Program-made: the position numbers and the translations under genes
The notes under the pieces: model-generated
The model's input: only the letters and a program-made list of their open reading frames with translations
The model's database searches: none
Told to the model about the DNA's origin: nothing
Assembly: GCA_028285205.1 (NCBI GenBank)
Contig: JANQQA010000255.1
Location: 1 to 44,163, forward strand
Direction: 5' to 3'
DNA length: 44,163 nt
Origin: Bythopirellula sp.
GTDB lineage: Bacteria > Planctomycetota > Planctomycetia > Pirellulales > Lacipirellulaceae
In this document: positions 26,601 through 35,817 of the stretch, piece after piece
Layout: each line of letters opens with the position of its first letter
How positions within the stretch are numbered: position 1 is the stretch's first letter

Positions 26601-29600
26601 TCAATCGAACGCAGGCCGCAGCTCATCATATTCGTCGTCGAAGTAAGTTTCGTTTGCTTCGGCAGCTTCCTCGGGAGCATGATCAACTTCGTAGCTAGGA
26701 GGTCTTGCTTTACTAACGATAGGAGCGTAGTCTGCCGCACTCATGAACTGGATAACTACCTCCACGTTTTGTTCGTCGGTGCTTAACTCGGTGCTTAACT
26801 CGGTGCTTACGCGCTTCTCTTGCGAAAGCCAGACGAATCCGAGTACATAGTCCAACGCTTCAGTTCGCGCCTCCTGCGCAGCCAACGCGGATCCTTGTCC
26901 ATAGGTTGATTGCCATTCGGTCAGATCGTTTGCGTCGTAGGTCGTTGGAAATCCTCGCTGCCACGTGAGAAAATCGAAGCCATCGATGTCCCCGTCATTG
27001 TCGAAGTCGGCATCGTCGGGGATTGGCTGCACCTCGATCGCGCCGATGTCGCGGCCTGCGCCGGGCGTCAGCGGATCGTCTACCTCGCGATCGAAAGGTG
27101 CTCCGCGCTGATCAAAACTAAAGATCAACGACAACTGTTCCACGTCGATTGCGGGACTGCCGGTCGCTGGCAGATGTGTTAGCGTGGGACCACCGTTATT
27201 CTGTAGCGGCCCGAGCATGGGGTCCACATTCAGCCGGTTGAAGAGTCCTGTCGTTTCGCTAATTCCTGAACCACTGGTATTGCCAATCAAGCTACGATCG
27301 ACGTCGAACAACGATGTCGAGTCGGGCCGCAAATCGGGGGCGATTCCCAGGGCGACTGTGTTGTCGGCAATGATGGTGTATTGCGAACGAAAGAGTGGAT
27401 CCTCCGACGTATTGGCCACCAAGATGCCGCCACCATTCGAGCTTGGGCCAGTCGTTCCATTGCGGGTGATGGTACTGCTGATAAGGGAAAGCCCTCCTTC
27501 GAGGGTGAAGATCCCACCGCCGTACGAGTTGGCGCCCGCTGTAGTGTTCCCACTAACCGTGCTGTTGTTTAAGTTGATGCCGCCATCGTTCGTGTAAACG
27601 CCACCACCGGGGGAGTTATCGCCAGTCGTGCGATTCCCACTGACGGTGCTGCTGGAGAGCGATACGGTACCGAAATAGCTCATGATACCACCACCATGAC
27701 TTAAGGACCCGCTCGTACTGTTCCCATTGACAGTGCTGCGAGTGAGCGTAAGTGTACCTCCAGCATTCCAAATGCCTCCGCCCCTGGCAGATTCTCCTGA
27801 CGTAAGGTTTCCGCTAACTGTGCTATCGGTAATCGTCAGAGTTCCGTAGAAGCTTGCAATTCCGCCACCTACCGAAGAATCTCCTGCAGTGTGGTTGCCG
27901 CTCACGGAGCTATCAATCAGCGTTAAACTGCCGGTGCTTCGGATGCCGCCGCCTAGTGAAGTGCTCCCAGTGGTCTGGTTGCTGGTGACAGTACTCGACG
28001 TGAGGCTCAGTGTTCCGTAAGAACTAAAACTAATTCCACCGCCACCGTCCGAGATGGCAGTCGTTTTCCCACCTCGAAGAGTTAGATTGTTGAGACTCAG
28101 GTCATTGAAGTCGGACTCAAATCGCAAAACTCTTGACAGTTGTTGCCCATCAACTGTTATGCCAGCAGGTAGAGTACTTCCGTCAATGGTCAAGGTATTG
28201 CCTATTTCCAACTCGCTACCGCCCAAAAGAATCGTTCCGCCAGAAAGGGATGGATCGAACGTGATGGTGTCGTCGCCGACGCTGCCGTCCGCGGCATCGA
28301 TCGCTTCGCGGAGGCTCACGTCTGCGTTGGAATAGTCCAACTCGTCGGCTAGCGTGGTAACAACAAACGACGAGGCAGCTAACACCTGATGTTCATACGC
28401 TCCCATATCAACGCGTGCCCCAATACCACGCGCAAAAGGCGCGCCACGCTGATCAACGGGCGTACTCACCACGTCGAAGCTCGGATCACCTGCGTCAATC
28501 GCCGGACTGCCAGGCACGGTCGCGTGCGTGTACGTCGGACCGCCGTTATCTTGCAGAGGGCCCAATTGCGGAATGAGGTCCAGTAAGTTACCGGTGCCGG
28601 TCCCTGCGGTGACCTCCGAATCGGTCGTGTTGCCGATCAGGCTGTAGTCAACGTCTAAGGACGTCGAAGAACTCGGTTCTAGATCGGGTCCTGTGTTGCC
28701 AGTTGCCACGCCGTTTGCAGCAATAATAGAATTCTGCACGGTCAGCATGGGATAGTGAAAAGGGGCTATCGCTCCAATGCTGACACCGCCGCCATCGGCA
28801 TTCGGCCCAGAAGCGACGTTCTGGGCAATGGTACTATTTCTGATCTCCAGATCGCCTCCGTAGGCTCGGATTCCTGCCCCGTCAGAGATGTTGCCTGCCG
28901 TACGATTACCGCTGATGGTGCTGTTCCATAGTGTGATATTACCTACGTAGGAGTTAATGCCGCCGCCGGTGGAGTTACTCCCTTCCGTGCGATTGCCACT
29001 GACCGTTGAGTTGTTTAGGGTTATCGTTCCATGACGGGTATGTAACCCACCTCCGCCCGATTGGAATCCGGTCGTGCGATTATTCTCAATGATAGTATTT
29101 ATGAGAGTCAGATCGGCGTTGCGAACGTACACACCACCACCGGTCGCGCTGGAATTACTTGTAAAGTTTCCGCTGATCAAGCTGTCTAATATTACCACCG
29201 AACCGCTGTCGAAAGTTGCGGCGATTCCGCCACCGGACGCTCCAAATCCCTCGGTGCCGTTTTCGATAACACTGGTGTTGGTGAGGGTAAGTACACCGCC
29301 GGATGCAAAACGAATTCCCGCACCACTATGGGTCGAGTCAGTCTGAGATGTGTTGCCACCCACAGTACGTCCGCCGGTGACTGTAATTCCATTCAGCGAT
29401 AGATCGCCACTTGTGGAAGTAAAATGCAAGACGCGCGAGTTCTGCTGGGCATCAATGGTCATACCGCCCGGTAGCGCGCTAGCATCAATGGTCAGTGTTT
29501 CGGTGATTTCCAGCTCGCCCGCAAGCAGGATCGTCTCATTGAATAATGAGGGATCAAACTCAATCGTATCAGCCCCAACCGTGCCCGCAGTAGATCCGTC

Positions 29601-29816
29601 GACACTGGCGTTAGTGTTCGCCGCCTGTATCGCTTCGCGAAGCGATACCAGTCCGTCGGGAAACAGATTGTCAGAGAGTGATGTGACCGTGATGGTCGCC
29701 AGCATACGACGATCTTCCAAGGGCTCGATCCGTAGATGGCGAGCGTGTGGCATACGAGACGATTTACCGGCTTCTAAGCACTCCTTTAGTCGACGATAGT
29801 TATTTTTAGTTGGCAT
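26601..29816 (-). CDS. giant secreted beta-helix protein with two CSLREA/choice-of-anchor-Q units
   Basis: Protein of 1071 residues. Leader motif EPLEDRRMLA (residues 31-40). Two large units of similar build follow: each opens with a CSLREA-like segment (LVSLREAIQAANT, DVSLREAIDAAD) and runs through many repeats of about 28 residues (GGGI, then TVSGN or TISGN) forming a parallel beta-helix. Each ends in a choice-of-anchor-Q signature (GPLQNNGGPT, GSPAID, DQRGAPF, DMGAYE or DIGAIE). A dockerin-like DFDNDGDIDGFDFLTWQRG lies near 950. The last 90 residues are acidic, with an STELSTELSTD repeat and no PEP-CTERM. No convincing Shine-Dalgarno precedes 29816. It is probably a secreted adhesin-like protein. 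Confidence 0.85.
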   Translation of the reverse strand: MPTKNNYRRLKECLEAGKSSRMPHARHLRIEPLEDRRMLATITVTSLSDNLFPDGLVSLREAIQAANTNASVDGSTAGTVGADTIEFDPSLFNETILLAGELEITETLTIDASALPGGMTIDAQQNSRVLHFTSTSGDLSLNGITVTGGRTVGGNTSQTDSTHSGAGIRFASGGVLTLTNTSVIENGTEGFGASGGGIAATFDSGSVVILDSLISGNFTSNSSATGGGVYVRNADLTLINTIIENNRTTGFQSGGGGLHTRHGTITLNNSTVSGNRTEGSNSTGGGINSYVGNITLWNSTISGNRTAGNISDGAGIRAYGGDLEIRNSTIAQNVASGPNADGGGVSIGAIAPFHYPMLTVQNSIIAANGVATGNTGPDLEPSSSTSLDVDYSLIGNTTDSEVTAGTGTGNLLDLIPQLGPLQDNGGPTYTHATVPGSPAIDAGDPSFDVVSTPVDQRGAPFARGIGARVDMGAYEHQVLAASSFVVTTLADELDYSNADVSLREAIDAADGSVGDDTITFDPSLSGGTILLGGSELEIGNTLTIDGSTLPAGITVDGQQLSRVLRFESDFNDLSLNNLTLRGGKTTAISDGGGGISFSSYGTLSLTSSTVTSNQTTGSTSLGGGIRSTGSLTLIDSSVSGNHTAGDSSVGGGIASFYGTLTITDSTVSGNLTSGESARGGGIWNAGGTLTLTRSTVNGNSTSGSLSHGGGIMSYFGTVSLSSSTVSGNRTTGDNSPGGGVYTNDGGINLNNSTVSGNTTAGANSYGGGIFTLEGGLSLISSTITRNGTTGPSSNGGGILVANTSEDPLFRSQYTIIADNTVALGIAPDLRPDSTSLFDVDRSLIGNTSGSGISETTGLFNRLNVDPMLGPLQNNGGPTLTHLPATGSPAIDVEQLSLIFSFDQRGAPFDREVDDPLTPGAGRDIGAIEVQPIPDDADFDNDGDIDGFDFLTWQRGFPTTYDANDLTEWQSTYGQGSALAAQEARTEALDYVLGFVWLSQEKRVSTELSTELSTDEQNVEVVIQFMSAADYAPIVSKARPPSYEVDHAPEEAAEANETYFDDEYDELRPAFD
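26776..26810. repeat. 12-bp tandem repeat inside a gene
   Basis: TCGGTGCTTAAC occurs at 26776-26787 and 26788-26799, followed by a partial third unit at 26800-26810. It encodes the STELSTELSTD stretch. Its length in whole codons keeps the frame, so copy-number changes would alter only the tail length. Confidence 0.85.
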
Positions 29817-30060
29817 AGTATTGAATCGCGATTTCTTACGTGGAGAGTGACGTACGCCTTTGGGCTTGAGTAGACTCCGATTCTACCGATACCCGCGGCG
29901 ACCAGCAAATTTCAGCCTGATTATCATGTGAGTGCTGCGGCAGGAAACTTCAGTGTCGGTTCCCCTGAGTCACAAGTCTTTCGCAAAAAAGCCTAAACTG
30001 TCTCCTGTCGACCGAAATGCCCGTTCATGGCGTCGATGTGAAGACATCCTTGAGGTAGGA

Positions 30061-33000
30061 TTACAAGTAATTGCCAAGCACTTCGTCGGCGAGTGCAGGC
30101 AACAGCTCGTCGAGACGAGGTTCGCTGTTGCCCGTGAGATTGATTGAAAGCTCGCCAGCTTTGTAGCTAGTCTGCTCAAGAGTTTGGTCCAACAGTTTAC
30201 TGCTGAACGGAAGGCCGTCCGAACGAGGTTGTCGCGCTGGATCGACATTGCTTTCGTACGGATTTCGCTGAGAACCTTGCTGTTTTCGGCGGGTAGCAAC
30301 TGACACGAGATCCTCTTCAGTTAGGCTCGCTGAGACTAGTTGCGTTTGTTGGAGTGAAAAGTTGTCGAGAGCAAAGTAGTCTCCCTGCTGGTAGTTGTAG
30401 CCAAAATACTCGATGCTTATGACCAAGTATTCAAAGCCCTCCGCACCGAGATCGATGTCAAACGATTGCGTTTGCCAGTCCGGAATCTGCTGAGTTGCAA
30501 GGTTAACATCAACAAGCGTTGTAACATCGGGGGGTGTCATCGCGAAGACTGGCGAGGGCACACCGTCATCGAGGTCGAACTGACCGTTGACACCAAACAG
30601 TTGGACCTGCAGCAAGTTCGGCGCGTTCAATGCGTCTGTGGCAATTACTTCGAAGGAGAACGTTTGCGGTCCTCGGCGAACATGCTCATCGCGAAGGATC
30701 TGTCCGAGGTTGCCCAAGCCGAATTGAGGTGTGCCAATCTCGGCGAAGCCGGCCGCGTTGCGAACAACATCACGTGCAATCCAGCCCTCGCCACGACGTT
30801 CGCTTGCGAAACGGTAGTACTGGCCTGCAAAAGGACCAGATTCAGCAAACTCTGCATCACTCCAGGGATTGCTCGTTGGGCTCTCAGTCACTGTTACGGT
30901 CTGGCTCGTGGTGGTCGTTGCACCGTCATCATCCCAAACCTTCAGTCCGATCAGAAAGTCGCCGGCTACGTCAAAATTGAGAGTGAGCAATCTGCCAAAG
31001 GCGTCGTCATACTGACCGTCGTCGTCGAGATCCCACGCGTAGGCGACGATCCCGTCGTCGCCCACGCGGACCTCTGGGCTTGGGTCACTATCGGATGAGG
31101 CAGCTGCATCGAGTTGAACGGATAAGCCATCACCAGCAGTGAAACTGAATGCGGCCGTGGGAGCAACGTTGGCCGCCGATCCCAGAGTGTTAAACGTTGA
31201 AGCCTCATCCAACATAAACAGGTCGGAGAATCGATGGGTCTGTGAGTTGGGATTGCTGCCGTTGGTCGGGCTGAACGCGTATTCGACACTCGCAAACGCA
31301 ACGTTTCGCAGCTCACTGGTGGCATAAGGCGTGATCCTCTGCAATGCTGTATCCACCGGGCTGAAGACCTGGTAGCCGTACTCAAATCCTTCGAGCCGCA
31401 AGCCATCAAATAGAATGTTGTTCGCTTCGGCATGGTTGTGACTGATGCCGATGCCAGAGGAGTTGTTGGCTTGCTGCCCCGGATCCGCAAAGTAAGACAC
31501 AGGTGTGCTAACATCCCCGACAACCAAGCCGTTCACAAAATCGAACCGAGTCGAATAGAAATTCTGTATCCCGCTCTGCACGTTCCAGATCGAAAAATTC
31601 TCGATCCGTGAGCGAAAGTCGTGAGCGAGAAAAGTTGGAAACGTAAAGGTCCCCTCCATGTTGCCGCTGTCGCGATTGTGTAGCCAAGTGTGAATGCCAC
31701 GGAAACCGTTGTAAGCGACGAGGCCATCGATCCCACGTGTCGGCACATTGTTGGGCGTTACGAAGTCGAATCCCGCGTCGATGATCGCTTGGCGAACCAC
31801 GGGATCTTCGATCAAATCGACGGAGATTTGCTCGACGTTGGCGAGCCCATCGGTATTGTGCACGATATCGAAACCCGCAGCATTCGAACTCACTGCAACA
31901 TTGTCTTCCATACGAATGCCAAAACCACCGCCCTGCACCCAGTAGCCGCTGCCCACAAAACCGAGGTCGAACCTTGGTCCTCGCAATGTTTGGAACAATG
32001 CGCCATCATCAAAGTTATTGACCAAATCGCCCGTGGTTTTTACGACGAGATTGTTCCGCCATAGTCCAAGTTCGTTGCCATCTTCGGCAACAATGCCCGC
32101 ACCAACCACGTCGAACACCACGTTATCTGCCAGTACCAAGTGACTGTCGTGATGCACGATGCCCCACCCGGGCGTTCCCCATACCACATTGCCAGTTATC
32201 TCAGCGACCGGACCGTTCAAACTGCTTGCACCTAGTCGATGCGCGTGCAGACCGTACCGGCCACGCGGGTTGGTTCCTGTTCCAGGGGAGCCATCGAAGT
32301 TGCCTATGGCCGCTGGGTCGTCCACGACTTGCCGTTTGTCGGTGCGGCCCAGATCGCGAAATTGTGCGTGATGAATTTCGGCATTCACGTTGTGCATGAC
32401 CATAAAGTGGCCACGCTGCTGCGTTTCAACTGTCGGGTCACTAGAGCGTACAAGGACGTTCCGCGTCAGATTCGCGACATGGATCGAAAGTTCCGACGCA
32501 TCGAAGGTCTCCCCGTCGGGGCGCCGATGGTTCCAAAGGAGTGTGCTCAGCACCGCGTCGATTGCGTTCTGGTTCGTCACGTTGTTGAAGAACACGCGAA
32601 CAAATCCATCGACCACTTCGAAGCTTGTAATCTCCAAGAGTTCATCGCGAAACCGCGCGTTGGCTGCATCTGCGGCGACGATCGCAGCCCCTTGACCAGT
32701 GTTGTTTAGCAGCGAAGCATCCGCTTCAGTTCCTGCAAGCAGCAAGGTGTCGCCGATCTGCCAACCCGCGGGGATCGCTGTGTCCGAGAGTTCGAGGAAC
32801 GAGGCTCCCTCCAACGCGTCACCCGCGAGCGTGGTGTGCTCTACTTTTTCGGCACCAAAAATATTGGTTGCGCCGTGACTGATGAAGCCCCGTCCGACCA
32901 GCGTCGGATCATCAAGCTGACTCAATGGCCCGCCAGTCGTGTCGATCAGGATTTCAGCCGTTACAGCCGCATTGATGGCTGTGGAAGTTGTCCCGATGTT

Positions 33001-33882
33001 AATCGTCGAACGCGGCGCTGTCGCAAGTGTTTCGACCAGCAGACGAGTATTCAGATCGTGTTGGAACGTGAGTACACCGTCCACACGCAGCCACTCGAGC
33101 GGCACATCGCTTTGGACGTCATAGATCACTTCAACCGTGCTATGAATCAGCACTCGCTCACCGGCGGCGGGCACCGATCCAGTCGCCCACGTTTCTGCTG
33201 CTGACCACAATCCATCCTGCACTGCCACATTCGTTGCGTCAGCACTATCGATCAGGGTAAACAACGCCGCGTGTTCTCCCGCGCGGATCTCATCACCCGG
33301 AGTCCCATGCACGGGAGGTCTCTCATTCAAAACCATCGTCGCCGAGGAAGTTAGACCGGCGGAATCACTTACCGAATAATCGAACGAACGGACGACCGCG
33401 GAGTCGTCAGGAGTGAAGAACACCAAACCTTCGCGTAATTCAGCAGTTCCACCGATTATGTTGCTGATACCGGCAAGCGTAAGGGGTAAACCTTCGGGGT
33501 CGCAGTCATTCGCCAACAGTTGAGCAGGAATGACTACGGCAGTCTCGCCAAAATGGATGTCAACCGCGTCATCTGCTGCCTCGGGCGCGAGGTTCTCTCG
33601 TGAGTCACCAAGGTTCCGCTGCCAGAGCAGCATATCGGTTCCACTAACAATGCCATCCTGATCGCCGTCGGCAGCAAGGTCTTCGCCCGCAGACGGATAC
33701 GTCGCTTGCCAAACAGCCAAATCGGCGGCGTCCACGACATCGTTGCGGTTGTAGTCTCCGACCAACGGCGCAGCCGTCGATGCTGCAAGTAGTGTCCGGT
33801 CTTCTAGTTTTTCAAAGGCGTTTGTTCTGTTTCGATCAAATCTCTGACGTGTAATTAGGGACTTCCTTCGGGATTGATGCAC
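30061..33882 (-). CDS. giant secreted G8-domain beta-helix protein
   Basis: Protein of 1273 residues from a GTG at 33882 with AGGAG eight bases upstream; the open frame reaches a GTG at 34113, which overlaps a palindrome and lacks a ribosome site. Order: KLEDRTLLA leader (25-33), dockerin-like loops (DYNRNDVVDAADLAVWQ, DGDQDGIVSGTDMLLWQ, 43-88), cadherin-like domain (about 100-185), G8 domain (about 222-345: DGLWSAAETWATGSVPAAGE, LRVDGVLTF), parallel beta-helix (about 500-900, with RGHFMVMHNVNAEIHHAQF), PKD domain (about 905-1000: AYAWDLDDDG, KVWDDDGA), a beta-rich domain and a tail. G8 plus beta-helix recalls CEMIP/TMEM2/PKHD1-like proteins. Carbohydrate binding or cleavage is inferred. Confidence 0.85.
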   Translation of the reverse strand: MHQSRRKSLITRQRFDRNRTNAFEKLEDRTLLAASTAAPLVGDYNRNDVVDAADLAVWQATYPSAGEDLAADGDQDGIVSGTDMLLWQRNLGDSRENLAPEAADDAVDIHFGETAVVIPAQLLANDCDPEGLPLTLAGISNIIGGTAELREGLVFFTPDDSAVVRSFDYSVSDSAGLTSSATMVLNERPPVHGTPGDEIRAGEHAALFTLIDSADATNVAVQDGLWSAAETWATGSVPAAGERVLIHSTVEVIYDVQSDVPLEWLRVDGVLTFQHDLNTRLLVETLATAPRSTINIGTTSTAINAAVTAEILIDTTGGPLSQLDDPTLVGRGFISHGATNIFGAEKVEHTTLAGDALEGASFLELSDTAIPAGWQIGDTLLLAGTEADASLLNNTGQGAAIVAADAANARFRDELLEITSFEVVDGFVRVFFNNVTNQNAIDAVLSTLLWNHRRPDGETFDASELSIHVANLTRNVLVRSSDPTVETQQRGHFMVMHNVNAEIHHAQFRDLGRTDKRQVVDDPAAIGNFDGSPGTGTNPRGRYGLHAHRLGASSLNGPVAEITGNVVWGTPGWGIVHHDSHLVLADNVVFDVVGAGIVAEDGNELGLWRNNLVVKTTGDLVNNFDDGALFQTLRGPRFDLGFVGSGYWVQGGGFGIRMEDNVAVSSNAAGFDIVHNTDGLANVEQISVDLIEDPVVRQAIIDAGFDFVTPNNVPTRGIDGLVAYNGFRGIHTWLHNRDSGNMEGTFTFPTFLAHDFRSRIENFSIWNVQSGIQNFYSTRFDFVNGLVVGDVSTPVSYFADPGQQANNSSGIGISHNHAEANNILFDGLRLEGFEYGYQVFSPVDTALQRITPYATSELRNVAFASVEYAFSPTNGSNPNSQTHRFSDLFMLDEASTFNTLGSAANVAPTAAFSFTAGDGLSVQLDAAASSDSDPSPEVRVGDDGIVAYAWDLDDDGQYDDAFGRLLTLNFDVAGDFLIGLKVWDDDGATTTTSQTVTVTESPTSNPWSDAEFAESGPFAGQYYRFASERRGEGWIARDVVRNAAGFAEIGTPQFGLGNLGQILRDEHVRRGPQTFSFEVIATDALNAPNLLQVQLFGVNGQFDLDDGVPSPVFAMTPPDVTTLVDVNLATQQIPDWQTQSFDIDLGAEGFEYLVISIEYFGYNYQQGDYFALDNFSLQQTQLVSASLTEEDLVSVATRRKQQGSQRNPYESNVDPARQPRSDGLPFSSKLLDQTLEQTSYKAGELSINLTGNSEPRLDELLPALADEVLGNYL

Positions 33883-34318
33883 TGCCTCTGCTCCTACGCC
33901 CGCGTTAGCGTTCACCGGGTGACTTGCATGAAAATCAAGATGTGTGTCCCTAGACCGACAAACTAGCAAAAAGCTACCCAAGTTGCCAAGCAACTTGGTG
34001 AATGTGGCTCGATCAACGCTTTCGGGCAGCAGTGTCGCCTTGTGAGAGCAGAAACATTGAGGCTGCTCAGTCGAGACGGAAGGGCGACACGATCTAGCGT
34101 CGGTTGATTTCACCGCTTGCGGAAACTGATCGAGTGAAATCCAGCTTCACGACTCTCGTTGGGTGATTTGCTTCCATTCGGGGGGCATGTGTGCCATCAG
34201 ATTGATGGCAGTATGCGATTAGCAATATCCGATGCAAACAACATCAATTGGCGCTGCTCGAATGGCCGAGCAGGCGTTCCTCTTACTGATCCGCTAAGTG
34301 CCTCGGCCCGACATCCAT
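33883..34318. other. intergenic with several stem-loops
   Basis: AGCGTCGGTTGATTTC at about 34095-34110 also occurs near 26314, and its GATTTCAC pairs with GTGAAATC at about 34132. TGCCATCA (34192-34199) pairs with TGATGGCA (34203-34210). CTGCTCG (34254-34260) pairs with CGAGCAG (34267-34273). No gene is supported, apart from a possible upstream extension of the G8 gene to 34113. Confidence 0.55.
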
Positions 34319-34645
34319 GAGGAAGTTTCTGTCAAGTCCGTAGGTAAAGAAGCACGGAGTGCTCCAAACATCTTTCTGGCATCGCATGCTCCGGTAGAGC
34401 GCTACGAAGCTAAAGGCGGTTGCTCCCATTCACACTGACGGCGTCGTGTTCCGCCATGTCGGAGCCTCGGGATGCATCCGCGAGGAAGCTTTTATCAAGA
34501 CCGGAGCAAAACGAGCACGGAATTCTCCAAACATCCATCCGGCATCATCCACCATAGCGGAGCGCCATGAAACTTAATACGGTTGTTCCCATTCACACCG
34601 GCGGCGTCGCAATGCGCCATGTCGGGTCTCCGGGACACAACCTGA
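34319..34645. repeat. two tandem copies of the element's left end
   Basis: Units 34319-34481 and 34482-34645 have a period of 163 bases. They share GAGGAAG at the start, GCACGGA, CTCCAAACATC, GGCATC, GAGCGC, TCCCATTCACAC, GGCGTCG and CGCCATGTCGG in the same order. By eye they are roughly three-quarters identical. The shared sequence just before each unit (CCTCGG, then CATCC) suggests repeated insertion at the same kind of site or a tandem duplication. Confidence 0.8.
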
Positions 34646-34718
34646 ATCCCGCTCTCGATCTTGAATTACTCTTTATGATTGGGGCCGGTAAAGCCGCAAG
34701 TCGCGACTGAACGCAACT
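34482..34718 (-). ncRNA. candidate bridge/seekRNA region of the IS
   Basis: This lies downstream of the transposase, reads on the same strand and has no coding content. In IS1111-group elements a guide RNA (seekRNA or bridge RNA) is transcribed from the non-coding part downstream of the transposase gene. Its size and position fit. I did not derive a fold or guide loops, so this is a positional inference. A second partial copy lies in 34319-34481. Confidence 0.3.
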
Positions 34719-35741
34719 TCAACCAGCCTTCAATACATTCTCCTCCCACTGGGTTTGTCGTTTCATCATTGACCGCATTACGCGTACCATGTAGTGGGCA
34801 GTAGCAACCAAGGCAATATGTTTACGTTGTGGATCGTCGCGTTGCGTGCGTTCGTAAAAAGCCCGCACTGTTGGTGACCGACGAACTGCCTGCCAGGCTG
34901 CTTCAGCGAGCATCTTCCGAACAACCGAAGGGCCTTCGCGGGTAATGTGTCCGAGTCGATTCTTATCGCCGGATTGGTCCTGGCATGGAACTAGCCCAAA
35001 GTATCTTCCTACTGCCTTGGCACTAGGAAAGCGATGTGGATCGTCCACAAACGCGACAACGGCTTCAGCCGTACGGATGCCAACACCTGGAATACTGCGT
35101 AGTAATGCAACAGTGGGCGTCTGCTGTGCCCGGTTGAGGAGCGCTTGGTCAATGCGTTGCAATTGCCCATTCAGAGTATCTATCTCCTCAATCAGTAGGT
35201 CACGACGCAATTGCTGTGAGAACATCGGGAGTTCCGCTTGGCGTAGCCAGGCCACTCCCTGTATCGTCCAGAGTCCGGGATGACGTGGCGCAGCTACACC
35301 TGCGCTGCGTAACAGTGCTCGGATCGCACACTTGGCCCGGGTTCGTTTCGAGATCACTTGGTTTCGGCACTTGATCAACTCCCGCCAGGTGCGAACGTCG
35401 AGCGATGGCACGTGCACCGTGGGGACCTCGCCGATATAGAGCAGTTTCGCCAATCGCTCTGCATTCTTACGGTCATTCTTGTTCTTGGATCGGTAGGTGA
35501 GTCTCAGTTGACCTGGGTGTGCGACCAGAACTTGTTCTGCAATGGGCCGTAGCAGGTCGTGATAGTGCCCATAGCCACAACTGGCCTCGTAGCAAACACT
35601 GAAGGATTCAGGCAGTGCTTCCAGTGTGGACATCATCTGATCGATCGACCGCACCTTGCCGCGTCGAACGATTTCGCCCGATTCGTTGACAACGCAGATG
35701 GTAATATGCTTGGCATGAATATCGAGTCCGACGTAGAGCAT
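34719..35741 (-). CDS. IS110-family transposase (DEDD recombinase)
   Basis: A 340-residue transposase. The N-terminal RuvC-like domain shows GLDIHAKH (D7), CYEASCGYG (E52) and KNDRKNAERLAKLL (D90); the fourth catalytic acid is Asn 93 instead of Asp. The C-terminal Tnp20 domain has LRSIPGVGIRTAEAVVAFVD (214-233), FGLVPCQDQSGDKN and GPSVVRKMLAEAAW with the expected serine at 272. A strong ribosome site (AGGAGGT) precedes the ATG. The length is normal for the family and there is no frameshift. The enzyme should excise and insert the element with the help of a guide RNA; the D93N change may impair it. Confidence 0.92.
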   Translation of the reverse strand: MLYVGLDIHAKHITICVVNESGEIVRRGKVRSIDQMMSTLEALPESFSVCYEASCGYGHYHDLLRPIAEQVLVAHPGQLRLTYRSKNKNDRKNAERLAKLLYIGEVPTVHVPSLDVRTWRELIKCRNQVISKRTRAKCAIRALLRSAGVAAPRHPGLWTIQGVAWLRQAELPMFSQQLRRDLLIEEIDTLNGQLQRIDQALLNRAQQTPTVALLRSIPGVGIRTAEAVVAFVDDPHRFPSAKAVGRYFGLVPCQDQSGDKNRLGHITREGPSVVRKMLAEAAWQAVRRSPTVRAFYERTQRDDPQRKHIALVATAHYMVRVMRSMMKRQTQWEENVLKAG

Positions 35742-35817
35742 AGCAACCTCCTGAATCAGTGGTCATTGAAACCGCAAACACGCGGTTCCACGTTACCAGA
35801 CTGACAGAAGCTTCCTA

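Larger units (their letters stand above)
34319..35817 (-). mobile_element. IS110-family insertion sequence, IS1111-like layout
   Basis: An element of about 1.3-1.5 kb. AGGAAGCTTCTGTCA, read inward from the right end (complement of 35802-35816), matches GAGGAAGTTTCTGTCA at 34319 and GAGGAAGCTTTTATCA at 34482, so both left-side copies carry an inverted repeat of the right end. The right non-coding part is short (about 76 bases) and the part downstream of the transposase is long (237 or 400 bases). A downstream non-coding region and subterminal inverted repeats are features of the IS1111 group. A 6-bp stem (AACCGC/GCGGTT, 35770-35787) lies just upstream of the gene. The exact ends are uncertain: the left end may be 34482, with 34319-34481 a remnant of a second element. 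No target duplication is expected for this family. Confidence 0.75.

Noticed and set aside
32239-32709. 156-codon plus-strand frame opposite the G8 protein
   Set aside because: Antisense to a continuous, recognisable protein; no domain and no ribosome binding site.
33883-34113. upstream GTG start for the G8 protein
   Set aside because: It lies in a palindrome without a ribosome site, while the GTG at 33882 has AGGAG at eight bases and gives a normal leader before the LEDR motif.
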